From contig JAVBQY010000006.1 of the NCBI GenBank assembly GCA_031548545.1, forward strand, positions 1 through 51,409: 51,409 nucleotides of DNA, in the 5' to 3' direction. Made by a program: the position numbers and the translations under genes. Below, one piece after another: positions 14,606 to 23,175 of the stretch (its first letter is position 1; every line of letters starts with the position of its first letter). A model generated the notes under the pieces. That model worked only from the letters and a program-made list of their open reading frames with translations. It had not been told where the DNA came from and ran no database searches. The stretch is from UBA932 sp031548545 (GTDB lineage Bacteria; Bacteroidota; Bacteroidia; Bacteroidales; UBA932).

Positions 14606-15751
14606 ATGATGAGACAAAATACTACTTTTTCATGCAGGGTGATCAACATCATGGCCGCAATTTTATTATGGAGCTTGACTTGCTCGCCATTGATGGGGCA
14701 GTCTAATTTTATTCCGGCTTATATTGTGAATAATCAAGGGGATACTTTGCAGGGATGGGCCGATTACAGGGTAGAGAAAGAGAATGGCAAGGCTTGTGTT
14801 TTTAAAGTTTCGGATACCAGCGTCCGGCAAACTTTTCTTCCGGGTGAAATTACAGCTTACCGTTTTACAAAAAGCGGTGAGTTATATTTCAGCCGGACCA
14901 TCACGATTAATAATGTGGAGCAAACCGTGTTTTTGGAACTGTTGGTACGGGGTAGCTTGAATTTGTATTATTATACTGATTGGAAGAGCGGAAAGGAATA
15001 TTTCTTTTTTGAAGATACAACCGGAAAGTTTACGGCGGTTACACAAAATCCGGACCGGATAGGTGGAGGCAATGAATCGGAAGCCATTTATAAGGATGTG
15101 CGCTATAAGAATGTCCTTGCCCATTTGTTCCGCGACCGGGAGACGGTGGCAGCCAAGGCGGCAGATGTTGATTTTTCAACCCATTCCATGATCCGTATTA
15201 CAAAGGAATATAATGATCTGTCGGGAGGAGCTGTGAGCCAGCTGGTAAGGACGCCGGGACATGCCGGAGAAGGTTTCCGGGCCCGCTTGGGAGCTTACGG
15301 CGGTATGCAATGGGTAGGGAGCGCTTATCGGGAGTATACCTCTGTTGCGTATTCCCCGCTGGCAGGTGTAAGGGTTTATCTTTCGGATGCCCGGGTCTTA
15401 AAATCCTTTAGCGTACAGGCCGACTTTTATATTTCCTGGCAGTCGGATATCCGGAAAGAATGGGTCTGGAACTGGAACCTTGCATTGACAGCTAAGTATA
15501 CAATGCCCAAGGGCTTTGTCAGACCAACAGCCGAAGCGGGTATATACTGGGCCTCATTTGACGCTCGTACATGGGCTACAATAGACTGGAATTCTACCAC
15601 TCAGTATCATGGAGGGTTTTATGGATCCGTAGGCGCCAACCTGATGTTCAGTGAACAGGTCTTTATGTTTATCGCCCTGGGCGGGGATATCTCCTATAAT
15701 TTTTCCAACTCCCTTTATCTTCCGCACCTGAAAGTCGGGCTAATGTTCTAA
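14606..15751 (+). CDS. Exported hypothetical protein, probable outer-membrane beta-barrel C-terminal half
   Basis: I do not recognise a named family. The 381 residues begin with a long signal peptide (RVINIMAAILLWSLTCSPLMGQ, about residues 12-33). Residues about 35-200 form a soluble region (IPAYIVNNQGDTLQGWADY, FLPGEITAYRF) of a type often seen in Bacteroidota secreted proteins. Residues about 220-381 alternate polar and aromatic positions, with strands such as FRARLGAYGGMQWVG and FVRPTAEAGIYWASFDARTW, and the chain ends LKVGLMF, an aromatic-ended last strand typical of outer membrane barrels. It has its own consensus promoter, is divergent from the GH28 gene and converges on nuoN with only five bases between stops. 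Confidence 0.75.
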   Translation: MMRQNTTFSCRVINIMAAILLWSLTCSPLMGQSNFIPAYIVNNQGDTLQGWADYRVEKENGKACVFKVSDTSVRQTFLPGEITAYRFTKSGELYFSRTITINNVEQTVFLELLVRGSLNLYYYTDWKSGKEYFFFEDTTGKFTAVTQNPDRIGGGNESEAIYKDVRYKNVLAHLFRDRETVAAKAADVDFSTHSMIRITKEYNDLSGGAVSQLVRTPGHAGEGFRARLGAYGGMQWVGSAYREYTSVAYSPLAGVRVYLSDARVLKSFSVQADFYISWQSDIRKEWVWNWNLALTAKYTMPKGFVRPTAEAGIYWASFDARTWATIDWNSTTQYHGGFYGSVGANLMFSEQVFMFIALGGDISYNFSNSLYLPHLKVGLMF

Positions 15752-15756
15752 GCTTT

Positions 15757-17175
15757 TTACAGGCGGTCGATATAGCCGTAGATGCCGCTGAAGATGCCGA
15801 CCGACAGGATGGCGAGCGTACAGATGATCAGGCTGGTTTTTACGTAGGCATCTGTGCTTATGCGCCCCACGGTTTCGGTGGAAACGGGATTGATGAACAT
15901 GGCTTTTACAATCAGCAGGTAGTAGTATAAAGAGATGACGGTATTGACCAGGGCGATGAGCAGTAAGATATAGTCACCTTTTGCGGCCGTGGCGGCAAAG
16001 ATGAAGAATTTGCTGAAGAAGCCGGCAAAGGGCGGAATACCCGCCAGGGAGAACACAGCCAGCATCATCACGAAGGCCAGTTTGGGATTGAGTTTGAAGA
16101 AGCCATTGTAGGCCGCTATGCCGGTTTTGCCCGACTGGTTTTCCACAGCGGCAATTACCCCGAAAGCCGCCAGGTTGGAGAAGAGGTACACCAAGAGGTA
16201 GTAAATAGTCGCAGTCATGCCCTGCTCGCCGCCGTTCATGATGCCGAGCATGATGAATCCGGCCTGAGAGATAGAGGAGAAGGCAAAAAAGCGTTTTATA
16301 TCATGCTGCCGGATGGCAAAAAGGTTACCGGTGATGATCGTAACGATGGAAAGGCCGTAAAGGATATGGTGCCATACCACTTCTATATTACCGAATACAT
16401 GATGGAGGGTGAGCAGCAATACAAAACAGGCAGCGGCCTTTGATACTACGGACAGGTAAGCGGTAACGGCCGTGGGGGCGCCTTCATAGACGTCGGCTGT
16501 CCACAGGTGGAAAGGGACCAGGGATATCTTGAACGCCAATCCGGAGAAGAAGAATACAAAGCCGAGTATAATCATCGGATGGGCGCTGACAAGCGGTGTC
16601 ATGTCGCTGAAGTATAAAGTACCCATCATGCCGTAAAGGTAGGAGAGGCCGAACATCATGATGCCCGATGAGAGGGCGGAGATCAGGATGTATTTGGCGC
16701 CGGCTTCGGCGGATTGTTCTTTGTATTTGTTGTAGGCTGCGAGACAGGCTATGGGCATGGAGGCTGTTTCAATGCTGATGTAGAGCATCATGAAGTTACC
16801 GGCCGAGATCATCAGGTACATCCCCAGGAGGGTGGCCAGGGTGATGACATAGAACTCGCCTTCGCGCCCGCGGTGGGCTTCGTCGGAGCGCAACCACTGT
16901 CCTCCCTGCATAAAGACCAGCAGGGTGGCGATGTTGAGTATGTTTTTCATCATCACAGTGGTAGAGGTGGATACATACATGCCGCCGAAGGCTTCGCCGG
17001 TAGCCGACAGGAAAAAACCGGCTATGGTATGTAGTCCGAAGAGCAGGCAGGCGGTCGGCCGTAGCCATTTTCTTTCTCCGTCTTTGGTGAATATATCAAG
17101 GACCAGCAGGAGGATGAACAGGAACATCAGTCCGGCTTCCTGGTTTAGATAGGTAAAATTACTAAAGTCCATCAT
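15757..17175 (-). CDS. nuoN: NADH-quinone oxidoreductase subunit N
   Basis: Antiporter-like membrane subunit of complex I, 472 residues, with about 13-14 hydrophobic segments. Family motifs visible include MYISIETASMPIACLAAYNK (the conserved Glu in TM5), KISLVPFHLWTADVYEGAPTAVTAYLSVVSKAA (the key Lys and the discontinuous TM7/8 region) and SISQAGFIMLG followed by AGIPPFAGFFSKFFIF. It is the last gene of the nuo block and lies five bases after nuoM. It contributes one proton channel. Confidence 0.96.
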   Translation of the reverse strand: MMDFSNFTYLNQEAGLMFLFILLLVLDIFTKDGERKWLRPTACLLFGLHTIAGFFLSATGEAFGGMYVSTSTTVMMKNILNIATLLVFMQGGQWLRSDEAHRGREGEFYVITLATLLGMYLMISAGNFMMLYISIETASMPIACLAAYNKYKEQSAEAGAKYILISALSSGIMMFGLSYLYGMMGTLYFSDMTPLVSAHPMIILGFVFFFSGLAFKISLVPFHLWTADVYEGAPTAVTAYLSVVSKAAACFVLLLTLHHVFGNIEVVWHHILYGLSIVTIITGNLFAIRQHDIKRFFAFSSISQAGFIMLGIMNGGEQGMTATIYYLLVYLFSNLAAFGVIAAVENQSGKTGIAAYNGFFKLNPKLAFVMMLAVFSLAGIPPFAGFFSKFFIFAATAAKGDYILLLIALVNTVISLYYYLLIVKAMFINPVSTETVGRISTDAYVKTSLIICTLAILSVGIFSGIYGYIDRL

Positions 17176-17180
17176 TTTGC

Positions 17181-18650
17181 TTAGGGTATCAGGTTTTGTA
17201 TGAGAGGTAGCAATCCGTTATTGATAATGCCGGTAACGGCGGAGGGCCAGAGGCCGATGAGTACGATGCCGCAGAGCAGGCAGGCCACCGACAGTTTGTC
17301 ATACCATACGGCATCTTTCAGGCTCAGGTGTTGCCGGTTGATAACAGGGCCGTAGAAGACCTTGCCGATGGCGCGGAGGATGTACACGGCGGTGATTACG
17401 ATAGCGCCGGTACCCAGTATGGTTAAGGTGCGGCGGAACAGGTCGGCGTGTTCAAAGGAGCCCACAAAGATGGTCATTTCGGCTACGAAGCCGCTCAAGC
17501 CGGGTAAACCCAGTGAGGCCAGCCCCGCAATAATGTAGCTGACGGAGAGGAAAGGCATCACCCGCATCAGTCCGCCCATTTCCCGTATATCACGGGTGTG
17601 GGTGCGGCCATAGATCATACCGATCACTGCAAAGAAGAGGGCGGCCATTAGCCCGTGTGAGAGCATTTGCAGTACGGCGCCCCGCATAGCCACTTCGTTG
17701 AGCATCATGATGGAGAAGAGGATCAGGCCGCAATGGCTCACAGAGGAATAGGCATTGATGTATTTAAGGTCGGTTTGCCGTACGGCGCAGAAAGCGCCGT
17801 AAATAACCCCGGCGCCGGAAAGGAGCAGGAAAATCCAGGCCAGCTCATGGGCGCCTTCGGGCATCAGGTACACGGCTACACGGAAGCAGCCGTAAGCGCC
17901 CAGTTTTTTGAGTACTCCGGCATGGAGCATGGATACGGCGGCAGGAGCGGAGGCGTAACCGTCCGGCGACCAGCTATGGAAGGGGAAAAGGGCGCAGAGG
18001 GTGCCGAAGCCGATAAAAATAGCGGGGAAGATCCAGTATTGCTGGGCCAGCGGAATATGTTGCTGCGCCAATACGACATAATTCATGCTTTGCGCTCCGC
18101 AGAAGAAGTAAATACCCAGGATGCCGATCAACAGCAGGGTAGAGGCGCCCATGAGCATCAGGGCCAGTTTCATGGCCGAGTATTCTTTACGTCCCGTCCC
18201 CCATACGCCTACGAGCAGGTACATGGGAATGAGCGCGGTTTCATAGAACATGAACATGGTGAACAGGTCTGTTGAGATAAAGAAACCGAAGGCGCCGGTA
18301 ATCAGCAGGCAGAACCATTGGAAATAGCCGCGGTTCATGTGCCAGGACGAAAATACGGCGGTAAAGGTGACAATGGCCGATAATAAGAGCATGAGCACGG
18401 AGATGCCGTCAACGCCTACAGAATAATGGATATTCAGCGGTGCATACCATACGATGTCCGCCACAAATAACATAGCGGCATCCGATACGGCCCGTTCTTG
18501 TATAAACAGTGCCAATAAAGCCAAAGACAGTAACAAGAGCGCAGCGGAGCCGGTGAGCATGACCGTGCGTATCCAGGCCGTGTCTTTACGCAGAAAGAGC
18601 AGCGCAAGCATCAGCACCGGAATCAAGACAAAGAGGGAAAGGATATTCAT
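17181..18650 (-). CDS. nuoM: NADH-quinone oxidoreductase subunit M
   Basis: Antiporter-like proton-pumping subunit of complex I, 489 residues, about 14 transmembrane segments. MFMFYETALIPMYLLVGVWG carries the conserved TM5 Glu; FPFHSWSPDGYASAPAAVSMLHAGVLKKLGAYG is the diagnostic NuoM block with the pumping Lys; YINAYSSVSHCGLILF and LGLPGLSGFVAEMTIFVGSF follow. It lies 20 bases after nuoL and five before nuoN. Confidence 0.96.
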   Translation of the reverse strand: MNILSLFVLIPVLMLALLFLRKDTAWIRTVMLTGSAALLLLSLALLALFIQERAVSDAAMLFVADIVWYAPLNIHYSVGVDGISVLMLLLSAIVTFTAVFSSWHMNRGYFQWFCLLITGAFGFFISTDLFTMFMFYETALIPMYLLVGVWGTGRKEYSAMKLALMLMGASTLLLIGILGIYFFCGAQSMNYVVLAQQHIPLAQQYWIFPAIFIGFGTLCALFPFHSWSPDGYASAPAAVSMLHAGVLKKLGAYGCFRVAVYLMPEGAHELAWIFLLLSGAGVIYGAFCAVRQTDLKYINAYSSVSHCGLILFSIMMLNEVAMRGAVLQMLSHGLMAALFFAVIGMIYGRTHTRDIREMGGLMRVMPFLSVSYIIAGLASLGLPGLSGFVAEMTIFVGSFEHADLFRRTLTILGTGAIVITAVYILRAIGKVFYGPVINRQHLSLKDAVWYDKLSVACLLCGIVLIGLWPSAVTGIINNGLLPLIQNLIP

Positions 18651-18670
18651 AGTTGTAAGAGACTAAGAGA

Positions 18671-20584
18671 TTAGGGGATGAGGAGGGCGCAAAGGGCGAC
18701 AATCAGAGAGCCGGCAATAAATACCCAGGCGTAGAATTGTACGTTGCCGGACTGGAAATTGCGTACGGACCAGGAGGTTTTTTCTACCGCACGGCCGGTG
18801 CCGTCTACCAGGAGGCCGTCAATAGCCCGTTTGTCGAACCAATCCGCCCAGCGGGCCACGCCTTTGATCATCAGTGTGCGGGCGAAAAAGAGCCAGAGCT
18901 CGTCCATATAGAATTTGTGTACGGCCGCCTTGTAGCAACGGCCCATGCGGCCGGCGATTTTCAGGGGAGTCTCATTGGCTTTCTTGTACAGCCCGGTGGC
19001 GGCAGCGATACCCAAGAGTGCAATGAAAATACCTGAGGAAGCAATTTTCCAGTCAATATGTGAGGTAAAGGGGGCCCCGTCACTGCTGATAAAGCCGGAG
19101 AAAGGAATAAATCCGCTCAGACAAGTAAATGCCGCCAGTAGCAGCAGGGGAATACGCATCACCAGCGGGCCTTCATGCGGCGTATGGTCGTATTGTTTGT
19201 TCTCTCCCCAGAATATGCGAAAATAAAGGCGGAACATATAGAATGCCGTAAGGCCGGCTACCAACCATAGCGTAATGTATATAATCGTGTTATGTTCAAA
19301 GGCGGCAAGCAGTATTTCATCTTTACTGAAAAAGCCGGAAAAAGGAGGAATCCCGGCAATGGACAGGCAGGCAATAAGGAAGGTGATGTGGGTGACGGGC
19401 ATATATTTGCGCAAGCCGCCCATGGCGCTCATTTCATTGCTGTGCACGGCGTGAATGATGGCGCCGGCGCCCAAAAAGAGCAGGGCTTTGAAGAAGGCAT
19501 GGGTAAAGAGATGGAACAAGGAGGACATATACCCCAGCCCCTCGTGTCCGCCATAACCGGATACGCCCAGGGCCGTCATCATGTAGGCGATCTGTGAAAT
19601 AGTGGAGAAGGCCAGCACCCGTTTGATGTCCGTCTGGGTAATGGCAATCACGGCGGCAAACAAGGCGGTGAAAGCGCCAACGTACATAATCATGTTCAAT
19701 ACATCGGGAGCGGCGAAGAAATAGGCAGGAAAAAGCCGGGCCACCAGGAATACGCCGGCTACCACCATGGTAGCGGCATGGATCAGGGCGGATACGGGAG
19801 TGGGGCCTTCCATGGCATCGGGCAGCCAGATATGGAGGGGGAACATGGCCGATTTGCCGGCGCCGCCCATGAAGATGAGCGCCAGCGCCCAGGAGGCGGC
19901 CGAGAGGCCCAGGAAGGATTGTCCGGCCATGGAGTTTACCACCAGTGCGGCGTTGCCGGCCGTCAGTAAACTCAAATCAAAGGTGCCGGTATAGTAGGAG
20001 AGCAGCAGTATGCCGATCAGAAAACCCAAATCGGCAAAGCGGGTAACGATGAAGGCTTTCTTGGCCGCAGCTACGGCAGAGGGTTTGGTATAATAGAAGC
20101 CGATAAGCAGGTAGGACGATACGCCGACCAGCTCCCAGAAAATGTATAGCTGGAAAATATTAGTGGCCACCACTAAACCCAACATGGAGAAACTGAAGAG
20201 TGAAAGGAAGGCGTAGTAGCGCTGGAATCCTTTTTCTCCTTTCATATAACCAAGACTGTAGATATGTACCATCAGGGAGACGGTGGTAATGACCACCAAC
20301 ATCATCACGGAAATGGGGTCAAGCAGGATGCCCATATCAATATGCAGTTTGTCGGAGAAGCGCAGCCATTCGATCTTGAAAGGTATCAGCCCTTGAAAAA
20401 TACCTTCTGCTTTTCCTCCGCCGGAAAAATAGCAGGCCGCCGTTATATAAGCCAATACGGCAGCAGCAGCCATACTGATACTGCCGATGATCCCCGTCAC
20501 CATGGGTTTAATTTTATGCCCCATCAGGGCCAATAGCAAAAATGTCAGCAGCGGCAACAACAATATATATAATGTGATCGTCAT
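18671..20584 (-). CDS. nuoL: NADH-quinone oxidoreductase subunit L
   Basis: The distal antiporter-like subunit of complex I, 637 residues, normal for NuoL. FWELVGVSSYLLIGFYY bears the TM5 Glu; GKSAMFPLHIWLPDAMEGPTPVSALIHAATMVVAGVFLV is the most conserved NuoL block; FSTISQIAYMMTALG and SIAGIPPFSGFFSKDEIL follow. The C-terminal part (about 530-637) matches the long amphipathic lateral helix and last TM helix region. The gene sits between nuoK (43 bases) and nuoM (20 bases). Confidence 0.96.
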   Translation of the reverse strand: MTITLYILLLPLLTFLLLALMGHKIKPMVTGIIGSISMAAAAVLAYITAACYFSGGGKAEGIFQGLIPFKIEWLRFSDKLHIDMGILLDPISVMMLVVITTVSLMVHIYSLGYMKGEKGFQRYYAFLSLFSFSMLGLVVATNIFQLYIFWELVGVSSYLLIGFYYTKPSAVAAAKKAFIVTRFADLGFLIGILLLSYYTGTFDLSLLTAGNAALVVNSMAGQSFLGLSAASWALALIFMGGAGKSAMFPLHIWLPDAMEGPTPVSALIHAATMVVAGVFLVARLFPAYFFAAPDVLNMIMYVGAFTALFAAVIAITQTDIKRVLAFSTISQIAYMMTALGVSGYGGHEGLGYMSSLFHLFTHAFFKALLFLGAGAIIHAVHSNEMSAMGGLRKYMPVTHITFLIACLSIAGIPPFSGFFSKDEILLAAFEHNTIIYITLWLVAGLTAFYMFRLYFRIFWGENKQYDHTPHEGPLVMRIPLLLLAAFTCLSGFIPFSGFISSDGAPFTSHIDWKIASSGIFIALLGIAAATGLYKKANETPLKIAGRMGRCYKAAVHKFYMDELWLFFARTLMIKGVARWADWFDKRAIDGLLVDGTGRAVEKTSWSVRNFQSGNVQFYAWVFIAGSLIVALCALLIP

Positions 20585-20627
20585 AATCCTTTTATCTTTT
20601 TAGTTTTTCAGCGCTTTCGTTGTATGT

Positions 20628-20936
20628 CTAATTCTTCATCTTATCAATCTGCTGCACGTCAATATTCTGTTGTATGCGGTACACATTGATGATGATGGCG
20701 ATGGCCACGGCTGTTTCGGCAGCGGAGATGGCAATGCCGAAGAGGCTGAAAAACATCCCCTCCATTTGGTCCGGATAGAGGTAGCGGTTGAATACGCTGA
20801 AATTGATTTCTACTGAGTTAAGGATCAGCTCAATGGATATAAGTACGGCCAGGAGGTTTTTGCGGGTGATAAAGCCGAAGATACCTGCAAAAAACATCAG
20901 GGTACTTACAATCAGGTAATGTTCCATGGGAATCAT
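20628..20936 (-). CDS. nuoK: NADH-quinone oxidoreductase subunit K
   Basis: Small complex I membrane subunit, 102 residues with three transmembrane helices. LLAVLISIELILNSVEINF carries the Glu of TM2 that lies in the proton path, and FSLFGIAISAAETAVAIAIIINVYR carries the TM3 Glu; both are invariant in the family. The 36-base gap to nuoJ holds a short AT-rich direct repeat. Confidence 0.95.
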   Translation of the reverse strand: MIPMEHYLIVSTLMFFAGIFGFITRKNLLAVLISIELILNSVEINFSVFNRYLYPDQMEGMFFSLFGIAISAAETAVAIAIIINVYRIQQNIDVQQIDKMKN

Positions 20937-20972
20937 AAAGATTCAAATATTAAGGAGTTAAAAATTCAAAGA

Positions 20973-21494
20973 TTAACGTTTGCGTGCAATAAGGATACCG
21001 CCGACGGCACAGGTCAGCAACAGGATACTTAACAATTCAAAAGGCAGGATGTACTGGTATTTCCCCGTACCCATCAGGGCGTGGCCGATTTCACGCATGT
21101 TCATTTCCCGGTCTCCCGTAATGGTCGTATTGCTGTTGTAGAGTACCTGGTGTTTCAGGGTGACGAAAGTAGTAATCACGATCCCGGCAAGGGCGGTAAT
21201 CAGTCCGGCCAGGAACTTTTTGCCGCTTTTGGCTTCTACTTTTTCTCCGCGCGTACTGGTGAGCAGGATGGCGAAGATGAAAAGGATGAGGATACCCCCG
21301 GCGTAAACCGATAGTTGCACTACTGCGAGGAAATGGTAGTTGAGTAGCAGATAAAGGCCGGCAGTGCTAAGTAAGGCAAATAGCAGGTAGGTGGCGGCCC
21401 GGAGCATCTTCCGGGAGGTTACAGCCAGAATAGAGGCTGCAATGATCAGTGTGCTAAGAATATAAAATGTTATCTGGCTTGCAGTAGGCATCAT
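20973..21494 (-). CDS. nuoJ: NADH-quinone oxidoreductase subunit J
   Basis: Complex I membrane subunit, 173 residues, five hydrophobic segments. The family core LLNYHFLAVVQLSVYAGGILILFIFAILL (about residues 48-77) includes the conserved Y-x-G-G-I hinge of TM3, whose pi-bulge couples quinone chemistry to the pump. The C-terminus ends LLTCAVGGILIARKR. Stop lies 36 bases before nuoK; start is 69 bases after nuoI. Confidence 0.94.
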   Translation of the reverse strand: MMPTASQITFYILSTLIIAASILAVTSRKMLRAATYLLFALLSTAGLYLLLNYHFLAVVQLSVYAGGILILFIFAILLTSTRGEKVEAKSGKKFLAGLITALAGIVITTFVTLKHQVLYNSNTTITGDREMNMREIGHALMGTGKYQYILPFELLSILLLTCAVGGILIARKR

Positions 21495-21563
21495 GTTAGT
21501 AATGAGTTACAAAGTGTAAATAAAATGTTACAAGTCTTCATAAATATTCAATATATTAATTGA

Positions 21564-22040
21564 TTAGCTTTGCGGCTGCTTCATTGCCAATGAAGATCCG
21601 GGCTGGTTGAGTTGCTTGATTAATTTTTCTTTATTGTAGACCGAATGTTCGAAACGGTTGGACCATTCGATAGCGCCCTGGGGGCAGGTCGAGGTACAGA
21701 GGGCGCAGAAAATGCAGCTTCCCAGGTCGTAGACATAGCGGTCCAGTACTTTTTTCTCTTTGCCGTTTTCATCCGTTTCTTTTTTGGAAATAACCTGGAT
21801 GGTGCCGTTCGGGCAGTTCAGCATGCAGATGCCGCAGGCGGTGCATTTGTGCCGGTTTTCTGCATTATGGGGCATGGTCAGCAGTCCGCGGAACTGTTCC
21901 GGATACACTTTTTTACCGCGATTCTCAGGATATTGCTCCGTGACTTTCTTCCGCAGCATGTTCAGCATGGTGATATACATGCCCTGCAAAAGATGCCAGA
22001 GCCCTTCTATGATTTTTCTTATATAATTAAATAGTCTCAT
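21564..22040 (-). CDS. nuoI: NADH-quinone oxidoreductase subunit I (8Fe ferredoxin-like)
   Basis: Electron-transfer subunit of the peripheral arm, 158 residues. Two CxxCxxCxxxCP motifs bind clusters N6a and N6b: Cys66/69/72/76 (CTACGICMLNCPNG) and Cys109/112/115/119 (CIFCALCTSTCPQGAIEW). An N-terminal amphipathic helix (KIIEGLWHLLQGMYITMLNML) attaches it to the membrane. Because nuoEFG are absent, this subunit is the natural entry point for electrons from a ferredoxin-like or other donor (inference). Four bases separate it from nuoH. Confidence 0.95.
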   Translation of the reverse strand: MRLFNYIRKIIEGLWHLLQGMYITMLNMLRKKVTEQYPENRGKKVYPEQFRGLLTMPHNAENRHKCTACGICMLNCPNGTIQVISKKETDENGKEKKVLDRYVYDLGSCIFCALCTSTCPQGAIEWSNRFEHSVYNKEKLIKQLNQPGSSLAMKQPQS

Positions 22041-22044
22041 AGGC

Positions 22045-23109
22045 TTAACTTAAAAATACTACTACTAATGACATGAGTACCAGATTAATGAGGCAGATAG
22101 GCATCAGGATCTTCCATTCGAGGTTGAGCAATTGGTCAATACGCAGGCGGGGAAAAGACCAGCGTACCCACAGGGCGATGAAGATACAGGCAAAGGTTTT
22201 GCCGAAGAACCACACAAAAGACGGGATGTAATCCATGATCTGGTTAAAGGCTTCCCAGCCGGGGATATGCAAGGGCATCCAACCGCCCAGGAACATGGTG
22301 GTGGCAATGCCGGCAATGATGAACATATTCATGTATTCCGCCAGGTAGAAGAAGCCGAACTGTATGCCGGAATATTCGGTATGGTAGCCGGCGGTGAGTT
22401 CGGATTCGGCTTCCGGGAGGTCAAATGGGCCACGGTTGGTCTCTGCGTGGCCGGCAATGATATAAGTAAAGAAGGCAATGACCGCCGGAACGTGGCCTTT
22501 GAAGATGAACCACAGGTCGGCCTGCTGTGCGACTATTTCGGAGAGTTGCATGGTGCCGGAAAGTATAACCACGGTGAGGAGGGAGAGGCCGGCGGATATT
22601 TCATAGCTGATGAGTTGGGCGCCGCTGCGCATGGCGCCGATCATGGTGTATTTACTGTTGCTTGACCAGCCGGCCAGCAGGATGCCTACCACGCCTACCG
22701 ATGAAATGGCCAACAGGAAGAATACCCCGACATTAAAATCTATGGCTTGTATGCCTTTGGCGAAGGGCAGGGCGCCGAAGGTGCAAATGGAGCCAATGAT
22801 GACGATGAAAGAGGCGGCCCGGAACAGGAAATGGTCTGCCTTGGAGATATGGATCAATTCCTTGAGCAGGATTTTGATCATGTCTGCTACGGTTTGTATC
22901 AGCCCCCACTTGCCTACACGGTTGGGGCCGATACGGCATTGGAAGAAGGCGCAGACCTTGCGTTCCACGTAAATCAATATGAGGGCCAGTACGGCATAGG
23001 CGGCCAATAGCGCAATACCGATCAGCAGGAATTCTACGGCCAGGGTCCAGCTGTCATTCAGGTACAGGCGGAGGAAACGGTCGATCCAAAGGGTTATGTC
23101 GGAGAGCAT
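22045..23109 (-). CDS. nuoH: NADH-quinone oxidoreductase subunit H
   Basis: Membrane subunit that forms the quinone-binding chamber with NuoB and NuoD; 354 residues, eight transmembrane segments. Motifs: ERKVCAFFQCRIGPNRVGKWGLIQTVADMIKIL (loop near the Q site), GWSSNSKYTMIGAMRSGAQLISYEIS, and NRGPFDLPEAESELTAGYHTEYSG, the highly conserved acidic loop of NuoH. The C-terminus includes RWSFPRLRIDQLL. A 66-base gap with a tandem repeat precedes it. Confidence 0.96.
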   Translation of the reverse strand: MLSDITLWIDRFLRLYLNDSWTLAVEFLLIGIALLAAYAVLALILIYVERKVCAFFQCRIGPNRVGKWGLIQTVADMIKILLKELIHISKADHFLFRAASFIVIIGSICTFGALPFAKGIQAIDFNVGVFFLLAISSVGVVGILLAGWSSNSKYTMIGAMRSGAQLISYEISAGLSLLTVVILSGTMQLSEIVAQQADLWFIFKGHVPAVIAFFTYIIAGHAETNRGPFDLPEAESELTAGYHTEYSGIQFGFFYLAEYMNMFIIAGIATTMFLGGWMPLHIPGWEAFNQIMDYIPSFVWFFGKTFACIFIALWVRWSFPRLRIDQLLNLEWKILMPICLINLVLMSLVVVFLS

Positions 23110-23111
23110 TT

Positions 23112-23168
23112 AGTGAATAGTGAATAGTGAATAATGAATAATGAACCGAGAGAAGCGAGCCTCGAGGC
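23112..23168. repeat. Short tandem repeat and palindrome in the nuoCD-nuoH gap
   Basis: AGTGAAT/AATGAAT units repeat about five times at 23112-23145, followed by the 10-base palindrome GCCTCGAGGC at 23159-23168. This is the only spacer over 60 bases in the early part of the nuo operon. Similar filler repeats are common between Bacteroidota genes; no function is implied. Confidence 0.6.
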
Positions 23169-23175
23169 GAGTAGA

